This document shows positions 1-12,738 of a DNA stretch of 64,000 bases, piece after piece. The notes under the pieces were generated by a model. The model saw nothing but the letters and a program-made list of their open reading frames with translations. It did no database searches and was not told the origin of the DNA. The stretch covers positions 9,238,001 to 9,302,000 of the forward strand of contig NC_135008.1 of the NCBI RefSeq assembly GCF_051020985.1, in the 5' to 3' direction. This DNA is from Nomia melanderi. Taxonomy: Eukaryota; Arthropoda; Insecta; Hymenoptera; Halictidae. A program made the position numbers and the translations under genes. How positions within the stretch are numbered: position 1 is the first letter of the stretch; each line of letters starts with the position of its first letter.

Positions 1-1724
1 TCGGAACAACTCTAACATCCCTGCAGAGTCTAACTCGCCGCGCGACCTGGTTAAATGTACACGTACAGGCGAACGGTTCATCAATTTCGCATGAATCATA
101 ACCGTGGTAGTCTCTTTGTCTTCCCGTACAACGGGGACCGTCCCACCTTCGACCCGCGTTACAACTTTTCGGTAAAAAACACCGGGAAAAAGCATCGCCG
201 CGCCGACAGCCAGCGGAAATATCCAATGAGAAGCTTTTGTCGCGTTCTCCGGCGAAGCTTGCCACCGGCAGAATAGTAAAATCCATCAATTGTCTGGTCT
301 GCTCGCGATCGGCTCCGATCATTTTTTGTTTGCCGCGCGATGCCGCGCGAAACTTTCTGTTTTTCTCTTTCTACCGCCACGAAAGCAGAATTGTGGTTGC
401 TCTTTATTTCAAGTTCGACCTTCGGTTAATTCAACATTGTCGAATTTTTTTTCTTCGGTACAGGAGAAATTAATAGACACTCTCGTATGACAATTCAAAA
501 TTGCCACCATTCAAAATCCATCCAATTTAATACTAAATTGAACATTCTTGGTATTCAAATAAATAATGTTAGATTTCAAAATGTAATTTAAAATTCCGTA
601 TACTTTTCAAATGATTATTTCAATTGTAAACTTTACTCTCATTTGCCGCGCTAATTAAACTTCAACCGTCGTTTCAGAGTCTACTCCAGATTTCACCATT
701 CTATTGCAGAACATGCGCCGAACGAGATTTTCAACTGAGCAACGTGTTTTCCAACAAGAGGCCATGTTTGTCCATTCACCGAAATGCAATTATGCAATAG
801 CGACGAAGAAATATTCGCAGAATTCACGCGTTGGTAGGCGTTCGTGCCGAAAAATGTTCAGCCGCGCGTTCGCGCGTCGGTTAGCCGACGGATCGAGCAA
901 CGGCAACAACAACAAGAACAACAACTATTTGTGAACAAATTATGAACGCAAACGCGGCCGTGTCAAAAGTTATAATTTACTCTGGGCGGCCGGCTACAAG
1001 TTCTAATTGAGTCGCGCGCATAGCTACGCGACAATTAATTATCTGGCACACAGTGGATTAACCAGTTCTCTATGCGAACGTAGTACGAGTAGACGCGCAG
1101 GTAATCGCGGTAAACAGCCCTTATCGGCGATAAAGCAGTGTTTACCGGTGGGCAGGTGGTTCGCATCTCCTTCGGACGGTGTTCTTGCTTCTCGTCTCGT
1201 CTCGCGTTGCGCGCTTGCTCGCTCGCTCGCCCGACTTCACGATGAAACTCTCGTAAATAATGATAATGGCCCTTTTCTGCCGCGCTTCCGTTTCATTGGA
1301 CGGCACCCTTTGCCTTGAGAGGGGCCGCGTTATCGAGATATTAAGAATTCCCCGCGGTTTAACGGCGGCCGCACTTTGCATTGCCGGCAGAATCGATGAT
1401 CTTGTCCGGGCTTACTCGATACATTGTACACACTGGAATTTTATGGACCACTTTTATGTAATGGCCTGCCCCGCTCGGAAGTCAATTAGCAAGTTTCACA
1501 GCATTTGGGATTTTTATTGGAAACAAGAGTAATATTGGGCTCGCCGGAAAGTCTAGTCGGTTTCCTCTTCGATATGGAGTTCTATTATAACGCGCGGATA
1601 AAAATTATAAATAAATAAACTGAAAGGCAATCGAAGCATTCGAATGAAATACACAACGCGTGGTTCGATGGAGGTCGACTTCACGAAGCGAAAGTTTTCT
1701 TTAAATTTAGATTTTGCGGCGAAG

Positions 1725-1911
1725 TACAGTAGAATCTAGATTATCCAAAGTTTTGATTCAATTGGAAATAAATAACATAAATGTTTAGATTGTATTGATG
1801 AATATGAACGACACAATTTTGCAAATATGTTTTGAACAGTTTCTTTTCAAGTCTACATTCATCTAGACCCTTAGTCACTCAATTGAATCGGATAATCGAG
1901 GTTCCACTGTA
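1725..1911. mobile_element. pogo/Tigger-like MITE
   Basis: This 187-bp element has imperfect terminal inverted repeats. The left end reads TACAGTAGAATCTAGATTAT. The right end, reverse-complemented, reads TACAGTGGAACCTCGATTAT. Both ends continue CC, and TA sits at each edge as the likely target duplication. CAGTRGAACCTCGATTATCC is the typical terminus of pogo/Tigger-type Tc1/mariner relatives (family knowledge). No transposase frame is present, so it is a non-autonomous copy, already diverged between its ends. Confidence 0.75.
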
Positions 1912-4184
1912 CCATCGAATAAATTGATACGTTCCATTGCTCGGAGAGGACTCGAGATTTTGATCCATGAGCATTTCTAAAACGCACCGCGTTAATGATG
2001 CTGTGGATGAAATTCCACACCGGGTGCGCTCTTTTTCGTTGTAGAAATTAATAAGTTAAATAAATTGAAATTACACGTTTCTTTTCTTTCGTGCTCGCTT
2101 TTAGTGCTCGCCCAACACGGGCATGGAGTTTCTTTTTTCAATTGCGAATCTATTATTCGACATATTTAATTCGGGCAGTAAATTTATCCATCTTGGATTA
2201 CGTTCTTTTTATTAGTTCTTTTCTCCGTTTCTCCTCGTGCGCGCATTCACCTTGCTTCCCATTGTGTTACTCTATATTTTATGATATTACATTGATCCGC
2301 GGTGAACCCTGCGCATTCACTCGGCCACCACTGATTTCCAGTTACCGTTCGCGCTGGACGTACATTATTTTCTATGAAAATCAATACTCGCGTAATTTCT
2401 TCTTGTCTCGGACACGAGGCAGTTGAATTTTTCAACAGGCGTCACATAACTCACCCTGTTGTAATTTAACGTTAATCCTTGTCCACCGTTCGTGGTAACT
2501 TCAATAGAAACGCGTGCCCGGCGTCTAGCGTTTCTTTGCCCGGTTTCGTCAGAAATTCATAAATGAATTTCATTGTAATGCGTGTAATCGCTTTTCGACA
2601 TTCCCATGTGCCTATATTTCATCGAGTTTCATTAATTTAACTGTAACTTCCACATAGCTTTCTAGAAACGAATGTGACCATTGTACGAGCGGAAAGTGAG
2701 GACTGAGAATGTTATGCAACGGGTGACGCCTGAATATTGAAATGAAAGTAAAGAGAAACGCCGAAGGGAAGAAATGTATCCGCCATTGAATGAAATAAAA
2801 TTCACCTGAATATTGGTTTTATCTATTAATCTCATTATCAATCGATAGAAGGCTGCAATACGCGAAAAAATATTGTAAATAAGTAAACCGGAATGTTTAA
2901 CGAAGTTTCATGTAATGGTTGCGAAACTTGCCTTAAGAATTTTTTAAAAGAGTACGACAGAACTTTTTCGCTTACATAATATTTTATTGTAAATGTATAA
3001 ACTTCACGTTACATCTGCATTGAATATAGAATTTCTCATTCTGTTGGAAAATTATTAAAAACAAAGCAATTCCTGCGAGAACAGTTTCCGAAGAAACTTT
3101 AAACCGGAGGAACAAGAAGACGAGACGATAAGAGACCACTGGGAATACAATTTCTCTAGGGTGCAGTATATTTCTCATCGTGATGCGGACTCCGCCGCCT
3201 ATGCAAATGGGTTAAATCAGCGAAAACCCGTTACGGAACCGGCGGATAATGGAACTATTGTGTCGATCGAATAAAACTTTTCTCCGGCAGAAAGATCGAC
3301 CGGCCGGAAATTTCCGTTTAATTGATTCCGTGCCTGTCACTCGTACCACCGGCCGGATTCTGCTTCCGCGAACGTCTTTTTCGACTAATTATCAGTCACC
3401 TGCGATTACCCTTGATTACAGGATCCTTGAATGATCTCTCGAAAATGTGAACGATTCGAAAATAACTGTAATATAACGAATAAACTGATAATAATTGCAA
3501 GATTATTAAACGATACATGTATTATTCTTATTTCAAAAATATTGGTACAAATACAGAAGTTTACTTGAGATCTTAAGTAAATGGAACATGAATTGTTTTT
3601 GTTTCTTTTAAGAAAATATACATTTCTGGGGTAGCTATTGAAATAATCGTTTAGAGTAATATACAAGAGGACGATTTTTAAACGAACGATGACGAGACAC
3701 GTAGCGTTTAATTTCATCACGAGCGATAAAGCAGCAAAAGTTGCGTGAAAAAGTGAACTGCACGTGTTGCAAGTCATCCATGTCCCGTCAGAGTTTATTA
3801 CTCGTTATGACTAATTACCAAGGTAGATTAACCGGCAGAAATGATTACCAACTCGAAAGCGGTAATTTCGACTATGTTATACCGGCGTCCAAGACGTTCC
3901 ATTATCCATTTAAATTAAATGAACTTTTCGCAACGATGATCCTGCTGCGAACAGAACTATCTTGACGTCCTGACTTCTTCGGTCGTGCACTCAACGGTTA
4001 CAAGTATCTTCAATACACCAAGTCACATGACAAAAAGTTTGTACAATATTCAAAATTTGTAGAATATATCTTTGAAAGAAGAAGAAGAGAATACATAATT
4101 GAAATTTAATCTTTATAAGGATTCAAAATCCGGGAAAAAGAAGGAAAAAATGAAAACAGAGAAGAAACGAAGAGTATTGATTGA

Positions 4185-4625
4185 ATAGACTGTAAGCAAG
4201 TGTCAGCATCAAATTTTTCAGCAGAAAGAGAGTTATCTAACGTTACGTTGAATGTTATGTCATAATGATGTCATGTTTCTATATTATCGGTATTATAGAC
4301 GGCTATTATTATCAATGACTATTTACAAATTTTTCAGTTTTGCTCACAGTGTTTTCTAGAAGAATTCTTTAATTAATAAGTACTCGTAAAAAAGGTTGTA
4401 AGTGGCAACATCAAATTTTTGAAGAAGAGGAAGTGAGTTGCCTAACGTTGCGTTGAACGTTATGTCATAATGATGCCATCTTTCAATGTTGCTAGTATTC
4501 TAGGTGATTGTTATTGTCGATGAGTATTTAGAACAGAAGAATTCCACTTAAATTATATACCACAGGATATGAATAGAAAAAGATTTCCAGTTTCGCTGGT
4601 TACACTGTTTTCCACGGGAACTGTT
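4185..4625 (+). repeat. Diverged tandem duplication, unit about 205 bp
   Basis: Two neighbouring copies share anchors in the same order: CAGCATCAAATTTTTCAG against CAACATCAAATTTTTGAAG, then CTAACGTTACGTTGAATG against CTAACGTTGCGTTGAACG. TTATGTCATAATGATG occurs at about 4255 and 4460, and GTGTTTTC... against CTGTTTTCC... comes near the end. The offset is about 205 bp. Divergence and small indels show that it is old. Confidence 0.75.
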
Positions 4626-6204
4626 GAAACGCGTATATATCATTCACGAGACAACTCGATGATGATATACAGCGTTCATGCTCGTCTAGCCGTGATTTAT
4701 CCAGGGCACCGGCGAACGGAAAAGAAAAGAGAAAAGGGAGAGGAGAATGTTAATGCGGTAATTATGCTAATAATAAACATTACACGGCATAATGCGTTTA
4801 ACACTCGCCACTCTGCCGCTGCGGCAGTGATTTAACGTGGCGACGCGGGCTACGTAAATTTAGCAATTTGCATGGTGCCGCGTATTTCACGAACGCCTTC
4901 CTGTTACGCGAATTTATATCGCGGCGTTTAATCCAATCCATCTAAAACCGTTTGCATACGAGAAAAATGGGGCAAGCTAATGCGACCGCGGTGGAGGTCG
5001 GTGGGGCTGCGCGCGTTAATGGATAAAAAGATAAAGGCTCCGATCTGTAATGAGTGTTTATATGCATGGCGTGGCGAATATCAAAGCACACGTTAATCCC
5101 GAACTATACCGGACATCATTTCGACCAGTGATTCTCAAAGAACGTGACTTGGGAACAAAGAATGCAATTTTTTGAACACATCGAATTGATATTCGCTTCT
5201 CGAAAGTGGTAGCAGATAGGAGATCTATTTCCTAAAAAATGAATAGAAGATAGAGAAACATGATTCTTTTTATCCGATTTAATTTAGATTATTCAAATTG
5301 AAGATTGCTAAAGTAGGAAACCATCTATTTATTAAAAATATTGTTTAGAGGAATGTATGATTCAGAAGAGTAAAAGTTGTTAAATTCTAAATTATAAAGT
5401 ACCTTTTTTCTTGGAAGATGATACTATATAGATACTATATAGTTTGAGGTAATACTATACCTTTAGTTAATCGTGCATGCACAAGTGAATAGGAAATCTT
5501 GAAGCTCATTCGCTATTTTGTATGTCTTTCTGTTCACGATGATTGAACAGGGACTCTCAGGATCAGTCGCGTTCACAGTATAGTAGATTAGCATACTAGT
5601 TATAGTTTACCAAGGACACTTTATATCAATAATCTTCTCATTAAGAGGAGGAAGTTTGGGTAGCAGATAGTTGAAAGTTTCCTCCAGACCGTCTTCATTC
5701 CTAATATCTCTCTCTTCGACCATTAACTCTCATCAACTGCGCACGATGGAAGCCTAACTATCTTGCAAGCTTTCAACTAAGTTACCAGATATGTCATAAT
5801 TAACGTTATCAACTTTGTTGGAACTCTGAAACGCGAGATTCTGCGCAACATTCTGAATATAATATTTTGGGTTTACCAGTTAGGAATTAAAACTTCTGAA
5901 AAGGAAACCGCTGATTTGAGAAACACTGTGTGAGTGGAGCGTCACGTTTCAGGCATCGACGACGGAATCGTAGCGCCGCTTGATCGGGAACGATCGCGCC
6001 GGTAATGACAATAATTGTAAAGCGATTTAAGCGCTCCACGATTGCGGTCATTAGCCGGCCCGTTATCATTACACCGGGCCATAAGTTACGTCGCTAAATC
6101 TAATTAGAAGCGTACCTGGTGGTACAGTTTCGGCCTGCATGGTCGGCGTGATCGTCGGCTATCGGGCCCCCTTTCTGTCGCGATATCGCAAACGACGAAC
6201 GGTT

Positions 6205-6490
6205 CGAAATTAAATCTAAAATTTCAAATATGAAACTTCAAATTTCAAGTTTTTACATGCAACTTCTGAATTTCAATTTTCAACTTTCAACTTTTTAAAT
6301 TCCAAATTTCAAATCTGAACTTCCAACTTTTTAAATTTCAACTTTAAACTGTCAACTTTTTTCATTTCAAATTTAAGCTTTCAACCTTTCAAATTCTAAA
6401 TTTCAAATTTCAAATTTCAAATTTTCACTATTTAAATTCCGAATTTCAAATTTCAAATTTCAAACTTTGAATTTCAAGTTTCAAGTTTCA
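6205..6490. repeat. Degenerate AAATTTCAA array
   Basis: About 285 bp are built almost entirely from variants of AAATTTCAAATT and AACTTTCAAC with a 7-10 bp beat. The tract is low-complexity and has no coding potential. Similar arrays occur at 15920-16062 (reverse-complement form) and 44236-44412. Confidence 0.85.
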
Positions 6491-8635
6491 GATGGTACAA
6501 TACTCTTGTACAAGTCGAACACGTTTTTCTAGAGGTCGCGCAATCGCGGATTAACGCTAGACGAACGAGGCGGCCATAATTTTCCGCGCGAAAAATCCAC
6601 CGACAGCGAACCGACGCGACGTCACGGTAAGCACCCTCGTGTTACTTTTTTTTTCTCCTACGCCTCCTGCTCCTCCTCCTCCCGGAAGGACAAAAAGAAC
6701 GGGGAACGTGAAAAAAACCACGAGGAGAAGAGAAACGGAAGAAGAGGAAAAAATAGTGGAAACTACGACGACATTGCGTCCGACGGCACAGAAAACATTC
6801 CCCCTTGTGATTTAGAATCATAATCCGTGCGCGGCCCGGAAACGCGGTTTCTATGGATTCGGACGCTGACACGAGGATCTCTTCTTTCGTGGAATGGAGC
6901 CGCGGATCGATAGAATACGTGTTCTTGTAACGAGAAACCTGAATCTGTTCCAGTGAAATAGCTGATAAACGGAAGTTTACACGATTGAATTGTTTAAACT
7001 GCAGAAAAAACCATAAAATGATAATTATAACGTCTTAAAACATTTGTTACAAATTATATCAATAACAATGTCCATATTTAAATCCTAATTCTCACTCTCA
7101 GAACAGTATCACTTCGATTCAATTTTCAAGCATATAAGAACAATAAAATCAAACATTCACTTTTATTCGAACGTTCAATATTTCTGAAATATTTCACGCA
7201 TCACAAGATACCAAGTATTATACACACGAGAGCATTAGTCGAAATTAAACGAAAACCAGTAAAACGTAATAATCAATCAAATCCCGCAAATAAAAAAAAC
7301 TTATTTAACCATGCCCATATCGAACGAAAGGTAAAACAGTGTTCGGACGGAAATTCATATTTGCCGGATCCGCGTGCACCGTTACTCGACGCAAATAACG
7401 TTTCATTTCGGTCTGAAAAATTCGACATTTTTGTACGCGTATGGCGTCCGACGAGCCGCGAAACTGAACGCCGGCAAACTGTACGGTAATAGCGCGATTT
7501 CGATTTACGAGCGGCACGCGGTGCTCGCGGGAACTCGATTTTTCCCGAGATTTTCCCCGGACGTCGCGCGGTTTGTTTTATTTTGACGGGATCTGCCGGC
7601 CGATCGATGCCTGCGAGGTTTACGCCCGGCGAAAATATGCAAATATCGCGGCGAGTCGCGTCGATCGCGGACGATCGGCCGCGGATGAATTCCTATTTTC
7701 TGCGTTATTGCGTGCGCATACCGATTTACGCGACTTCCGCGACCGCGGGAAAACGCAGCGCATTACTGCGGCCAATTTTCTCATCTTTGCACGCGTCCCC
7801 CCGAAAATTCTGCAAATTACAACTGCGGAAGACGTAACGGTTAGAAACACGGGAAAGATTTACTTCCGAAGGGTAAGAAATATTATAGCTTCAAAATAAG
7901 ATTGCATGGTTTTCTTTTTATTGTAACTGATATATTGCACATATATTTCTTTCGATGCTTACGTTTACGTAGACTGTCGAATCTGTATTATTTCGATTGG
8001 ACAATAATTTCATTATTCTAAATGACGATCGTAGTAATTTGAGAAATTTTATTTGAAATTTCTCTTCCAATGTTCAACTGAGAAAGACAAAGTCAATTTT
8101 CAATTAGTGCAATTACTTGGGCATTAGAATATTTTAAAATTTCTATGCTCGTTCGAGCTATAGAAGATTGTCTACGTAAACTTAGATTTGTAGCTTTGAC
8201 TTGTAAGGAATATTTGTCTCGTAATTGGAATTTTGGATTGAACCTTCGTTATTCATTGCGATTGGAAGATAAAAGAGAATTCGACGAAAGTGTCGACGGA
8301 AATCCGAGGCAATTGCTCAACGAAAATTTCCTGTTGAAAATTTTAGGTATACGTCGTTTTTTCCTGGGTCTCGCCTCTTGGCACTGTCCAAGGGCGTGAT
8401 ATAATGTAGGGCGAGCCGCGTTTTTCAGGGGCCGTTAGTTTTGGTGTCAAGTTCGCTGCAAAAGCGGGGACCGTGCGTTGCCAAGCAGTCTCCTCTACGA
8501 TATCGTGCTTAATCGTGCACGAGGGTCCAGTTAACTGTTCCAACTTCGTTGAACAGGTGTTTTATAACCGCTCCGTTTTGCCTCGGAGTCCGGATTACAC
8601 CGGAATTTTTGCTGGTGTTAATTGCAAGCTGGCAG

Positions 8636-8900
8636 ACGCATTGACACTGTGTCAATCTGTACTTGGCTAACATTGTCACTGGTAATCGATAATAGTATTA
8701 ACTGTAAATCCTTAAACATATTGATACTGCGCCAATCTTTACCTCATTAATATTGTAATTAAGTAACAATAACAACTGAAAACTTACAAAAGCATTGACA
8801 CGATAACCTTTATTATCCCTGATTATCGGTCAATAGTTCTAAATTAAGCTTGCGAAAAGATCGACGTTACGTTAATCTTTACTCCATCAATATTCTCATT
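8636..8900 (+). repeat. Very degenerate tandem repeat, unit about 70-85 bp
   Basis: Recurring blocks of the type CATTGACACTGTGTCAATCT, then a short spacer, then CTAACATTGTCA or TTAATATTGTAA, appear three to four times (near 8638, 8718, 8792 and 8861). Copies are strongly diverged, and the array could be over-read. Confidence 0.4.
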
Positions 8901-8980
8901 TAAAAACTAATTCACAGATTACAGATTACATTTTAATTTTCATATAAAACAAAAATTTGAATTCTAGTTCCTTTGCAGTA

Positions 8981-9213
8981 TTAACCCTTTGCGCTCCTAT
9001 GTCGAGCGTGACTCGACATCAGTTTTATTCATAGGTGTGATTCTTTGTCAAGATATTTTTAAAGTAGATTATATAATTATATTTTCAATATTACTAGTAA
9101 GAATAATCGTTTACATTGCTCTTTATAAACTATTTTTTAAAATGCATTTCGAATAAAATATCGTAATAATACAGAGTTATCGAGAAAAAAAGTTATTGAG
9201 TGCAAAGGGTTAA
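8981..9213 (-). mobile_element. TTAA-flanked MITE, family 1 (TTAACCCTTTGCRCTC)
   Basis: This 233-bp element is bounded by TTAA on both sides. The left end is TTAACCCTTTGCGCTC and the right end is GAGTGCAAAGGGTTAA, so the inverted repeat is 12 bp plus TTAA with one mismatch. The interior is AT-rich and non-coding. It carries a GTGACTCGACATCAG block next to the left end, where the family copy at 13038 has its counterpart near the right end, so this copy is inverted relative to that one. TTAA with CCC termini is the piggyBac-type signature; assignment to that superfamily is inference. Confidence 0.8.
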
Positions 9214-9899
9214 TGCTAAGCCGCGTTGATCAAAAAGTTTCATGTTACCGAACCGTTATCGAGCAAAAAAGCAGAATCAAAAAGTCGGCGCGCACACTAT
9301 GCACGATCTAGATGCGAAATGGAATCCCATTCGGTCGGAGAAGTCAGCGATCCGCCAGTTTCGAGCGAGTTAGGGAAATGTCTTATCGAAGTTACCATTG
9401 GAACGTTCCCGGCGAGCCGAAACTGCTGGAGCGTCGGCACTTTAATGAGCCAATACCGAGTTGAAGCGTAGCTGCGATCAACCGAACTTGACGCATCGAA
9501 ACGTCGACGCAGTCTGGCAGCCGCGTCCGGATCAGCAGGCTGGATACACCTAATAAATTTTCTGTTTACCCCGTGGATAAGGAACGCGCGATTCTTCTTG
9601 CCATTAAACCGGGACCAGTTAATGTTTCTCAACCTTTCTGAAAGCAAGGAGCTGCCTCGCGAACAAGGACTTTGAGGTGGTTATCTGAGAAGTGCGATAT
9701 ACGAATGAATGTGGATCCGCGGTTTCTCTATGACACCTCGTTTGATCGTATCGAGGAAGGAACTGCCCTAATTCCGTGTGTATTGAAGTTCATGCGGTTA
9801 AGTGATACTGTGTGTCGTCCTTTTTCTTTCCAATCTGTTTCCCTTGAGTGGGGTTACCAGTTCCTGAGATTTATATCCTTTTCCCTGGATTTATCTTGG

Positions 9900-10080
9900 A
9901 TATTATAGGGAGTTTGGGCACCGTGAGTGCTGGGATTTGTGGGTTGCTCATGTCTTGAGGTAGGATTTCAGGGTAAAAGTTTAAAAACACCTGATGGCTT
10001 GAGTTTTATTAGAGGTGGTTAGGGGGAGGGGTGTTTATTGTTTTAGCTGACCAGTTTTAGGGTTTTGATTTTGTGTGTCG
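9900..10080 (+). other. G-rich, C-poor block
   Basis: By hand count, positions 9901-10080 hold 61 G and 16 C, with runs such as AGGGGGAGGGG. The plus strand is G+T rich, so the Fhos transcript is C+A rich here. No reading frame or repeat explains it. Its edges are gradual, starting near 9820. Confidence 0.6.
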
Positions 10081-10764
10081 TCCCGCCGGTCTTCCTGGTT
10101 ATATCCGCCTGTCCTTGGACAAGGATAGGAAGCAAGCCACACTGACACCAAAAAGGCGGGAGGAAAAACGCGCGTAAAAAAGGGCGCGAAAATTCCGGTA
10201 AAAGTGCCCGCGTGGCTGGCCAGAAAAACCCTGACTCGTGCGAATCTGACTGCCAGATACGTGAACTGACCGTAACCAGACTCGCACAGGCCTTGACGGG
10301 ACGCAAGAAAGCGTACTCAGGTATGAACGAAATAAACTGCCTCGCTACAACTCGATTTACGCACACAACACATTGTTTCGGGAACTATCTCGGACCCTGT
10401 GTAGCCTGGATCCCTTACAGTAGATCCTCAGTCGCATAATATTCTTTTAAAAGAGTTATTCTCATTTTCAGACTATCGAAAAGATCAAAACCGAACACGT
10501 TGAATGTTGCAAGAATTCTTTCTAGAAATTGAAAAATTATCATACGCGGTTTTAATTGTTACAAAATTAAGAGAACAATTATGGGATATCTTGACTGTTA
10601 AGTTCATTCATTAGTAACCAATTTCTGCTCATTCTACGAGATTAATATCAGCGATGGAACTTCGGCAAAATCGTATCTTAGACCGAATTCCCATCGTCAC
10701 TAAAATCAAAGAATCGATTAAATAATGAACTCTAGATGTCCAATGATTCTCCGAGTTCCAGGTC

Positions 10765-10805
10765 GCAAAGCAGACACCCCATCGCACGGGGGTGTCTGCT
10801 TTTGC
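10765..10805. other. Near-perfect hairpin, 16-bp stem
   Basis: The left arm GCAAAGCAGACACCCC pairs with the right arm GGGGTGTCTGCTTTTGC across a loop of about 8 bases, with only one bulged A. A second, overlapping hairpin (CTTTTGC, TTCAG loop core, GCAAAAG) follows at 10799-10817. The surrounding DNA is ordinary. The stem could be a recent snap-back duplication. It is short for a microRNA precursor. Confidence 0.8.
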
Positions 10806-11021
10806 TTCAGGCAAAAGTTGTAAGGTATAGAGGTAAACATATGGTGGTTATATTTTTTTTACGTGATGCAGATATCAAGAAGTTTTTTCAATGACAATGG
10901 ATATTTCGCGTTTCAATTCAAAGGTCGTATAAACAGAGAAACAGAATTTATTCCCAGAAAATTTGCATTTTTTAAATGAAAATCTGTATAGCAGGGAGTA
11001 CTTAGCAACACATTGGTAACC

Positions 11022-11248
11022 TTAACACTAGAACTATCGATCAGTAAAATTGAATTTTCGAAATTTTTCTATAGAAACTGCGTCAGTGGCACTATTGAAA
11101 TTTCTATTAATTTACAATTCAGTTTGCCTATCGCTAAATCAATTTCCATAGTAATTTCTCCGCGAATTATCTGTGATGTCTGTATTAATTGTAAAAAGAA
11201 GGAATCAGGAATGGGTCATTTCGATCTCTCTGGTAGTTCTAGTGTTAA
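11022..11248 (+). mobile_element. TTAA-flanked MITE, family 2 (TTAACACTAGAACTA)
   Basis: This 227-bp element has a perfect terminal inverted repeat, TTAACACTAGAACTA on the left and TAGTTCTAGTGTTAA on the right. The interior is AT-rich without a transposase. The block just inside the right end (ATGGGTCATTTCGATCTCTC) recurs, diverged, at the right end of 40881-41115, and the last 13 bases also recur at 57673-57886. The family therefore has at least three copies here. Confidence 0.82.
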
Positions 11249-11279
11249 ATTTTCGTAATGTGAATAGTAAAATTTAGGA

Positions 11280-11780
11280 ATTTCGTCCACAGGCGGCCGC
11301 ACTGTGCGTCGTCGCTCAAAGAAGCGCAAATCCGAGCAACCCGTACGCTTTCGCAGTTGTTCCGCGTCGCGTCGTGTTGGTTCGGAACTTCGGGTCTCTC
11401 GAGCCGCTGGGAGGAACTGGTTTAGTATACCGTGCACTCGAAGCTTCGGAAAATCGAAGACGAGAGAACGACCGACCAACGAACCGCCTCTGTTCGTTAT
11501 CGGAGCCGGAAAGAGGAACAGGGTCGAGCCACAAGTGGGCTGCGGCGCGAAATCAGGCCGCGGCTGGCGCGGAATTGGTCTTCTCGCGCGCGGCTCGGCC
11601 CAGGGAGGTTTACGAAGCACTCGACCAGGCTGGTGTCGGGCCAGAGCCGGCCCACTCGAACCGCGCGATCAAAGGGTGCATTCATAATCTGTAGCGCGCC
11701 GCGGTTTCGCGAGCTGCTTCGCCGATGCCCGCGCGCCCCTGCCGCTCACGCTTTCGTAAACACACGACCGAGCAGTTAAC
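11280..11780. other. CpG-rich block with chance open frames
   Basis: About 500 bp of CpG-dense sequence keep several frames open on both strands for 60-130 codons. The peptides are rich in Arg, Ser, Pro and Gly, show no domain, and the overlapping frames are equally open, as expected from composition alone. An intronic regulatory island is possible but not shown. Confidence 0.5.
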
Positions 11781-11833
11781 CCCTTGTCACACGATTATCT
11801 TTGTGACCATGGCTGTCGGATTTATTTTATTAT

Positions 11834-12061
11834 TTAACCTTTGCAATCGAAAGCTTTTCCTTGGGAATATTCAACATTCTCCGGTGAGACATAGACGATA
11901 TTCAGTGAAGCTAACTAATGAGAAGACATAAATTATTGTTTTACTTGAATATTTCATATCAATTTATTATACAATGTTTAATGGTATATGTAAGATATTG
12001 TAATTTTTGTGTATCACATCAAGTGGTAACTGAGAGTTACCTTTTGAGTGTAAAGGTTTAA
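11834..12061 (+). mobile_element. TTAA-flanked MITE, family 1, degraded
   Basis: The left end TTAACCTTTGCAATCGAAAG, an internal GGGAATATTCAACATTCTCC block and the GAGACATAGACGATATT block align with the copy at 13038. The right end has AACTGAGAGTTACC then TTTTGAGTGTAAAGGTTTAA. A second TIR-like sequence, TTTAATCCTTTGCACTTCGA, starts at the right border in the opposite orientation. A separate TTAACCCCTTGTCAC start lies just upstream at 11776 and may be the remnant of a further element. Confidence 0.72.
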
Positions 12062-12738
12062 TCCTTTGCACTTCGAGATTCTTTTCCATGCAAACATACA
12101 ATTTGTATTGTTTAATGTATAGAGCTTTCGGAAATTGAGGAACAGTAAGCAAATACCTATTATTTCTGTCCATTTTTAGTTATTCACGTATATTTCACGT
12201 ATTTTTACCAGAAAAATATCTTCGTATACTGAACATTACGTTTATTTATTTAGACAATGTTTTGTCGCTTAGTATTACTGGTTTTATTTTGATCCACACG
12301 CGACGGATAATATTCATTTTTAATAAACCGAGTTGGATATTTTCACCGTTAGTAAGAGGCTAGAACGGCGAATCTTCATGGATTCTTGGATGAGGAACGC
12401 GTCGATGAAAGACTCGAGAATCCGCGCACTGCGGAAAATTGCGAGCCCCTGGCTAAGATCGGAGAGAGCCGAGGTTCGGCGGAGCCGTTGATGCGCCGCT
12501 CGTTACGCGTTGTTACCCACGTTACGACCGTATTATCTTATCGGTGTTTACGAGACCGTCGGAGACGTGCAACGCCCTCGCGGCGAGGAATCACTGGCTC
12601 GGACGGCTTGTTCTTGTAAATTGTGTAATCTTTATAAGCCAGGTTTATGCTCACATTAACAACCCCTTGATTCGACGACGATGATGGTTTCTTTTGTGAT
12701 TTTGTTTGGCAGAATTATATTGAAGATTCCTTTGCCGA

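Noticed and set aside
5121..5160. CAGTGATTCTCAAAG, similar to hAT transposon termini
   Set aside because: No matching inverted end or 8-bp duplication could be found nearby. A single 13-base match is too weak.
10765..10817. Rho-independent terminator reading of the hairpin
   Set aside because: The window is eukaryotic and the hairpin lies in an intron, so bacterial terminator logic does not apply.
11216..11779. Five overlapping open frames up to 134 codons
   Set aside because: They are equally open on both strands in CpG-rich DNA and show no domain.
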